From Quercus robur (Eukaryota; Streptophyta; Magnoliopsida; Fagales; Fagaceae): a stretch of DNA of 64,000 nt. Below the pieces are notes generated by a model that searched no databases, was not told where the DNA came from, and saw only the letters and a program-made list of their open reading frames with translations. Below are positions 58,770-64,000 of this stretch, in pieces. The stretch's first letter is position 1; the number at the start of each line of letters is the position of its first letter. Location of the stretch: the NCBI RefSeq assembly GCF_932294415.1, contig NC_065536.1, positions 5,466,974 through 5,530,973 on the forward strand, in the 5' to 3' direction. Position numbers and translations under genes: made by a program.

Positions 58770-59091
58770 TGAAAGGTGTTGTAATACAAAGACAAGGCCA
58801 CTAAAGAAGTGCCTGAGTGAGTCAAGGAATTTATTGTTGGGTACTGCTTATGTCCAGTGACCAGTGGTAACTTTCACCGACACAATTTGTTATCAAGATA
58901 CTCATTGTACAGTTGTGCAACGTTATCACATGCGTATGGCCCACGCCTTTTTATAATTATTATCATTCATCGCGTTTATAAGAAAGGATCGTTCTTCTCG
59001 AGTTTTTCAACTCAGAGAATATATATATATATTATTAAAAAAAAAAAGAATATATATATATTTTTTATTATTAAAACTCACTTATAGAATA
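58770..59091. other. Upstream region of the Hsp70-DC1 gene
   Basis: No gene. A/T-rich with TA runs near 59023-59060. It probably includes promoter sequence for the gene reading leftward. Confidence 0.4.
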
Positions 59092-59094
59092 TTA

Positions 59095-59736
59095 GGGGCT
59101 GTTTGGATTGACAATTCTCATCACTCAATTCTCAGTTTCCATAACTCAATTCTTAAAAATGGTGGGACCCATGTCAATTTTCAAAAAATAGTTTGTTTGG
59201 CAAGCCATAACTCAGTTTCCAATTTTTTGTTTCCATAACTCATAACTCAATGATATTTTTGTAATTAAACACACATGAGGGACCCACTTAGCAGCAACTT
59301 TTGACCAACTGACTTTTTTTTTTTTCTTCTTCTTTCTCACTGGTTCGGTCTTCACTGGGGTTTTTTTTTTTTTCACTGTTTTTTTCCTTTCTTCTTCACT
59401 GGGTTCGGTCTTCACTGGGTTTCTTTTTTCTTTTTTTTCTTTTTTTTCCTTTCTTCTTCACTGGGCTTTGTTTTCTTCATTGTTTTTTTTTTTTTTTTTT
59501 TTTTTTTTTTCACTGGGTTCGGGTTTCTGAGTACTAGAAAAAAAAAAAAGTTGCACTGTGACAGGCGTGGGCCCCCCAAATAATGTGAAAAATAGTGAGT
59601 GATGGAAACTGAGTGATGAAGGCAAACGGATGTAAAAAATTGAGTGATAAGTGATGAGTGATGAGTGATGAGTGATGAGTGATGGAAATTGAGTGACGGA
59701 AATTGAGTGATCAAATTTTGTTGGCCAAACAGGCTC
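59095..59736. mobile_element. Tourist-like (PIF/Harbinger) MITE with internal tandem repeats
   Basis: A 642-bp element has inverted ends GGGGCTGTTTGG and, read inward from the right, GAGCCTGTTTGG. It is flanked by tta (59092-59094 and 59737-59739). The subterminal regions are also inverted copies ('atcactcaattctcagtttc' on the left, 'gaaattgagtgat' on the right). The interior is pyrimidine-rich, with repeated 'ttcactgggttcggtcttc', and the right side has a (GAGTGAT)n run. No transposase. Confidence 0.8.
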
Positions 59737-59939
59737 TTAACATTCAACCAAGCAAAAAGGTTAATCTTTTTTAAATTTTAACAAAAAGGTTCATCCGAAA
59801 AGTACATCTGTGGGGAAGCACGTGAAGAAATCACGCTCTTTAAAGGGCGGTCGGCTGGGTGAGGCAACAGCTAGCAAGCAAGATACAATCCCCTTAATCA
59901 TATTGTGATGCTCCACTAGAAAAATAAAAATAAAAAAAG

Positions 59940-60520
59940 AGAAGAGAGAGAGGGCATCGGGCACGGTGCACAAAGGAATATTCGAATTTTATTAGATTGA
60001 GCTATAAATTACCGTTAAAGAATTGAAAAACGGAATGAATACCGGTTCTTTAGTCCAACAAGTGATTGAACCGCCCCAGGAGGGGTGGCCCAGTTGGGAG
60101 AGATCCCACGTGCAAGCACAAGGTCCCTCGTTTGAGTCGTGGCGGGTACCGTGTGGGAGGAGGGTTCCTAGCTTGCATTGTGCCTCTCCTGCTAGCTCTC
60201 TTGGGGTGTTAGGGAGAGGTCTGTGGTGCCCCGGTCACAGTAGCTATAGTTCAATCCAACATTCTGTAGCATGAGGTGCCCCTATTAGATCACGCCCTGG
60301 GGGGTTAGTCACAAATGGTCGCCTCTGCCCCCCTTTTATCCATCAAAAAAAAAAAAAAACAAGTGATCGAACCGGGAACATCTTAAATGAAGAATTAATA
60401 ATTTTAAAGTTGTATAAATATATAATAAGTTTATAATTAATAATATAAAAAGGAGAGGGCGTCGGCCATAGTGCATAAAGGCATATTCGAATTTTATTAG
60501 ATTGAGCTATAAATTGCATG
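59940..60520. repeat. Local repeat interrupted by a SINE
   Basis: 'attcgaattttattagattg' followed by 'agctataaatt' occurs at about 59980 and 60485. 'tggaatgaatactggttctt' and 'ttaataattttaaagttgta' type sequences occur at 60030/60395 and again at about 61290/61660. These mark two or three diverged copies of an unclassified repeat. Confidence 0.6.
60074..60359 (+). mobile_element. tRNA-derived SINE
   Basis: The 5' part has an A-box-like TGGCCCAGTTGG and a B-box-like GTTTGAGTCGT about 35 bp apart, the internal pol III promoter of a tRNA-derived SINE. A G/C-richer body follows, then about 15 A residues. Flanking 15-bp target duplications are caagtgattgaaccg (60059-60073) and caagtgatcgaaccg (60360-60374). 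The family differs from the SINE at 12738-12910. Confidence 0.85.
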
Positions 60521-60525
60521 GTTTT

Positions 60526-61256
60526 TGTAGGGACACGATTTTCAGCCCAGGCCCAAAATGTATGGGATACTGGCCCAGTGAACCCAGTACAATAAATTTG
60601 TAGAGAGTGGGTAGAAGAACTAGGCTTTAGTGAATGTGATAGCAGTTATAATGAGTCTCCAAGGTAATCAAACGGAAACAAACCAAGTTTATATAAGAAA
60701 GTTTGTCCTCGGCACAATCCGAGGAGCTCTGTTCTAGTATATATTGGATGATAATGGTTACAGGAGTTCTTGAGATTGCTATAGTACTTTCTCTCTTAAT
60801 CCCCGGGCCCCTTCTCCATGGTGAGTCTCTCCTATTATATAGTCCCCTTTGAACGATCTTGGTCTTCCACTTGTTGATCATCCAAGCCTATACTTGAGTG
60901 CCTGTCCCATCAGACACCCTCTCTGGCGTTCTGTGAGTTGCGGTAACCGAGATAGCACTGTTCAAGGGTCTTGTCCACATAAATGCGGTGTTATCAACTT
61001 TCCCTTAAATATTCCTGAGTTCCTATCCTTTAGAACTTCCTAGAAGGTCACTCTGACTATTTAGGACTTATATCTGACCATGCTTTAGCTGGTCCGAGGA
61101 TATATTCCTCCTCGGACTTGGACTACCACGCTCTCGGCCAAAGCCTCACGCCCCATTGTATATGTCCGAGGATATATTCCTCCTCGGACTTGGACTGCCG
61201 CGCTCTCGGCCAAAGTCTCACGCCCCATTGTATGATTTTGGGCCCATAACCCCACA
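60526..61256. mobile_element. Solo LTR
   Basis: A 731-bp sequence begins TGTAGGGACACG and ends AACCCCACA. It is flanked by a perfect 5-bp target duplication, gtttt (60521-60525 and 61257-61261), with no interior. A single LTR with intact target duplication is the usual product of recombination between the two LTRs of an element. It contains a 70-bp tandem duplication ('gtccgaggatatattcctcc' at about 61093 and 61166). Its start resembles the LTR at 61914 (TGTAAGGACACG), so the two elements are probably related. Confidence 0.85.
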
Positions 61257-61375
61257 GTTTTAATAATAGATACTATTAAAAAATCGAAAAATGGAATGAA
61301 TACTGGTTCTTTAGTCCGACCAGTGACCAAACCAGTAACATCATAAATAAAAAATTATATATATATATATATATA

Positions 61376-61622
61376 TTAAGAATACTAAGTATTTAACACA
61401 CACGGGAAGAGAGAAAAAAAAAAAAAAAAAAAAAACTGACAGTAATATATATCCAAAAGAGTCTAACTCTTGGATACACAACACAGACTTTAAACCTCTT
61501 TAACTCACTGTCAGTTTTGGATATATATATATATATATATATATATCACTGTCAGTTTCTTTAAGACCTTCTCCTCTCTCCCCTCTCCCCGTGTGTGTAT
61601 GTTAAATACGTAGTATTCTTAA
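61376..61622. mobile_element. Palindromic MITE between (TA)n runs
   Basis: The left arm ttaagaatactaagtattt continues into aacacacacggg. It is mirrored on the right by cccgtgtgtg, then gttaaatacgtagtattctt. Inner arms pair as well ('actgacag' and 'ctgtcagt'). The total is about 247 bp. Flanking duplications cannot be told apart from the neighbouring TA run. The sequence either side (61270-61345 and 61645-61720) matches the unsplit repeat at 60375-60460, supporting an insertion. Confidence 0.6.
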
Positions 61623-61913
61623 AAGAAAAAACATCGAATTAATCTCACATTAGAAAAAATTAATAATTTTAAAGTTATACAAATATATAATAAGTTCATA
61701 ATTAATAATATATCTAGTTATAATACATAATAATTTAAGTGGGTTTTCTCCTCTTAAATTTAAAAGAAAAAAAAAAACGTTACTAAATATATTAACATTA
61801 TAGTATCATCCTTAAATCAAAACAATTAGTGGCATAGCCTTCTTAAGTGGATTATAAGGCCATCACTATAAGAAAGTTGGATTCAACTAGCATCTTGAAA
61901 GCTTGTATAGAAG
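61623..61913. other. Non-coding spacer
   Basis: Contains part of the local repeat (about 61645-61720) and otherwise nothing recognised. Confidence 0.4.
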
Positions 61914-62523
61914 TGTAAGGACACGATTTGCGTTAAACCGCAGTTGAGTTGGGTTCGCACGTAAAAGGGCCCATACAATATCATTTGTAGAGAGTGGGAT
62001 CGAAAGGCTAAGTCATATTTACCCGGCTGTGGTTTTGTTAAGATCTTTATGCATGGTTCCAGTATACTTGCCTCTAAAACCCTTTTTCCTTTCAGTGGGA
62101 CTGGAGGAACCAGTCCCTCTTTAGGTTACATATTTTTTCTTTTATACTCGCATGCGTTCAATTTCCTTCGTCCACGTGTAGGGTCGACCCTTTCAAGACT
62201 GATACTTGTCCCATCAGTCTCAGACCTAAGTCGTTGAGAGTTGTTGATAAAGTTCATGGATAAGGCTCTGTTAGGCGCAGAGATATATATGGGGAAGGTG
62301 GCAAAGGGAGCCTCTCTTAGATATTTTAGATTTCCCCTTCGAGCACTCCCCTTTACCGTTCTGCCCTTTTTCTTGGGTCAGCCGAGGACTGCACTGTCCT
62401 CGGCCGCTTCTCCGGGCCAATTGGGCCACCTTATTCTTGACTCTGGCCATGACCTTTTTAGGCTTGGGCCTTTGGACCCTTCATCAGCAAACGGGCCTGG
62501 CCCGTTGATTATTGGACCCCACA
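61914..62523 (-). repeat. 3' LTR of the right-edge element
   Basis: TG...CA termini with the adjacent purine tract fix the borders. The partner LTR is outside the window, so no divergence can be measured. Confidence 0.75.
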
Positions 62524-64000
62524 ATAGCCCCTCAAAACCCTGCTGTCCGGCCTCTTGGTTGGAGAGGGGGGTTTTGGTAACTCCGAGCCTTCATTACTGC
62601 TCATTTAATTCGGCCCTTGATCAACGTTGGCGACTCTTCACTTCCCCGAGGAATGCGCCGGTCTACAAGATGTTTCCCTAGGTTTACGCGTGATGCGCTT
62701 ATACCGTTTGGTTATCCGTGGCACGCCTTTAATTTCTTCCTTTTACGAGACCTCCCAAATCTTACGGTTACTGATAACGTGGGGGAACGAAACGGATGCG
62801 CATTTATTCGTAGATTTCCTTGGGGATCAGAACGTGTTACGTGCCCTTGTCTTACTCCCTTATATAAAGAGAGAAAACTAGAGGTAATTCTTTCATATCT
62901 GAATCCCTTAGGCCCTTCTTATAGTTTACTTCTTCCGTCTGGTTACTCCTAATCCAATAATACATCCACCATAGTGGTCGGCCATGAATGAATCCTTCCT
63001 TTTCCAGAAACGCCATGCCCTAATAAAGCTTGAGATGGCTCGGTCGGGGCAAGGATGGCGAAGACTCAAGATGTGCCTCCCCCCTCTTTTAGTCAAAATC
63101 CGAAGCAGGGACTCGTCACACCCCACTTCCGGTGTGACTGAGTCGAAAACCTCCCTTGTCATCTCCATTCGCTCTTTCATGAGCATACCTAATATGGCTC
63201 CCCTTCTCCCTCTTTTGCTCCTTTTACTTTCTTTTCATTGCTTCTCTCTTCTTCTCCTCCTTCCTGCTCATGTCCTCCATCTTCTTTTTCCCTTACTTTC
63301 TTCAGCAACAAGAGCTTGCTGAAGTGCTTCCATGTGTTCCAATTCTTCTTCCTTGTCCTTTATTTTTTTTCTAAAAAGGTTCGTCTCCTGATATGAGTAG
63401 CACTGAGGCAGAGATTGGAAAAGCTTTGAAGGCGAGTTTAAAAGGCAGCTGATTATTTACTTATCTGTACTGCGGATGCTAGTGTTATTTTGACAGTTCA
63501 TTTTTGTATAGGCTTGTTTAAGCCCTTCTTTGTACGTTGTAACAATTTTCCATATTAATAAAAGTTGTTATTCATTTATTTTACGTGTTCTATTTTCATG
63601 TTTTATAAATTTACACACGCTGCTCGGCACAATGATATAGCATCTGAATTGATGGTAGCTAAGGCTGAAATATTTGTTAATAAAAAAATGCCACCACGAC
63701 TTTAATAAAATTATTATTATTCGACATAACAATCCGACCAGTAAGAAACGAGGCTTACCTTAAATTAGCCGAGATGGGGGCTAAGTGCTAGATAAGGTGT
63801 AAGAAGTAACTGTCCGAGGATATGTCACCTTCCCAATGAGTAGTTTCCTTGGGCTAACGATCATCAGGCCATTTCGTCATCTCCTGAGCATACTGGCCTT
63901 AACCTTTTCCAGTATTTGAGCCGAGAAACTTCTCCATCCGAGCAGTTGATCTCCCAAAAGGCTTGAGTCCGAGGACTCCGTAGCGCCTAGGTTCTGCCTT
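61914..64000 (-). mobile_element. LTR retrotransposon, 3' part, running off the window
   Basis: An LTR at 61914-62523 (610 bp; TGTAAGGACACG to GGACCCCACA) is followed by atagcccctcaaaac, which on the minus strand is a purine tract (gttttgaggggctat) directly before the LTR. The element therefore reads leftward and its 5' LTR lies beyond 64000. The 1.5 kb of interior visible has no recognisable gag or pol domain. It shares 'gtccgaggatat' words with the solo LTR at 60526-61256. It could be a LARD-like element or the untranslated 3' region of a Ty3-type element. Completeness and age cannot be judged. Confidence 0.75.

Overview
This is nuclear DNA of a flowering plant. The evidence is spliced genes of plant-specific families (DC1 zinc-finger, LLM-type B-GATA, NPH3), a plant CACTA transposon, a Ty1/copia remnant, LTR elements without coding capacity, tRNA-derived SINEs and many MITEs, all in an AT-rich background full of A/T runs. 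The dense, old, layered repeats would suit a woody eudicot, but that is only an impression. Nothing here looks bacterial or organellar.

Layout. 0.1-1.8 kb: a nine-domain DC1 pseudogene on the minus strand. 2-13 kb: two diverged copies of a duplicated block (about 2.0-5.1 and 9.2-13.2 kb). The second copy holds a retroposed insert, two MITEs and a SINE nested in one of them. Between the blocks lies a broken B-GATA gene (5.8-6.1 kb) followed by a hAT-type element. 13.6-15.3 kb: two palindromic MITEs and a 0.93-kb TRIM-like LTR element. 15.5-23.3 kb: a structurally complete 7.8-kb LTR element with no recognisable genes (LARD-like). 23-27.3 kb: locally duplicated sequence, a Tourist-like MITE and a second B-GATA remnant. 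27.4-32.7 kb: an NPH3 pseudogene, a small CACTA-like element, a DC1 fragment and a broken Ty1/copia element. 34.8-36.9 kb: one copy of a host duplication. Its second copy (37.2-38.0 and 54.7-55.6 kb) is split by a CACTA element of about 16.7 kb with two transposon genes. 55.3-58.6 kb: a gene on the minus strand whose exons join an Hsp70 to DC1 zinc-finger domains. 59-64 kb: a Tourist-like MITE, a SINE, a solo LTR, a palindromic MITE and the start of another LTR element that runs off the window.

The host genes share a theme. Three separate DC1 loci and the Hsp70-DC1 gene lie within 58 kb, suggesting that DC1 sequences have been duplicated and scattered locally. Every host gene seen is damaged. 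The least damaged is the Hsp70-DC1 gene: its exon junctions are in phase, but it carries one in-frame TAG and one single-base frameshift. The mobile elements are ordered in time by nesting and by diverged empty-site copies elsewhere in the window. All calls were made by eye from sequence; no database search was possible.
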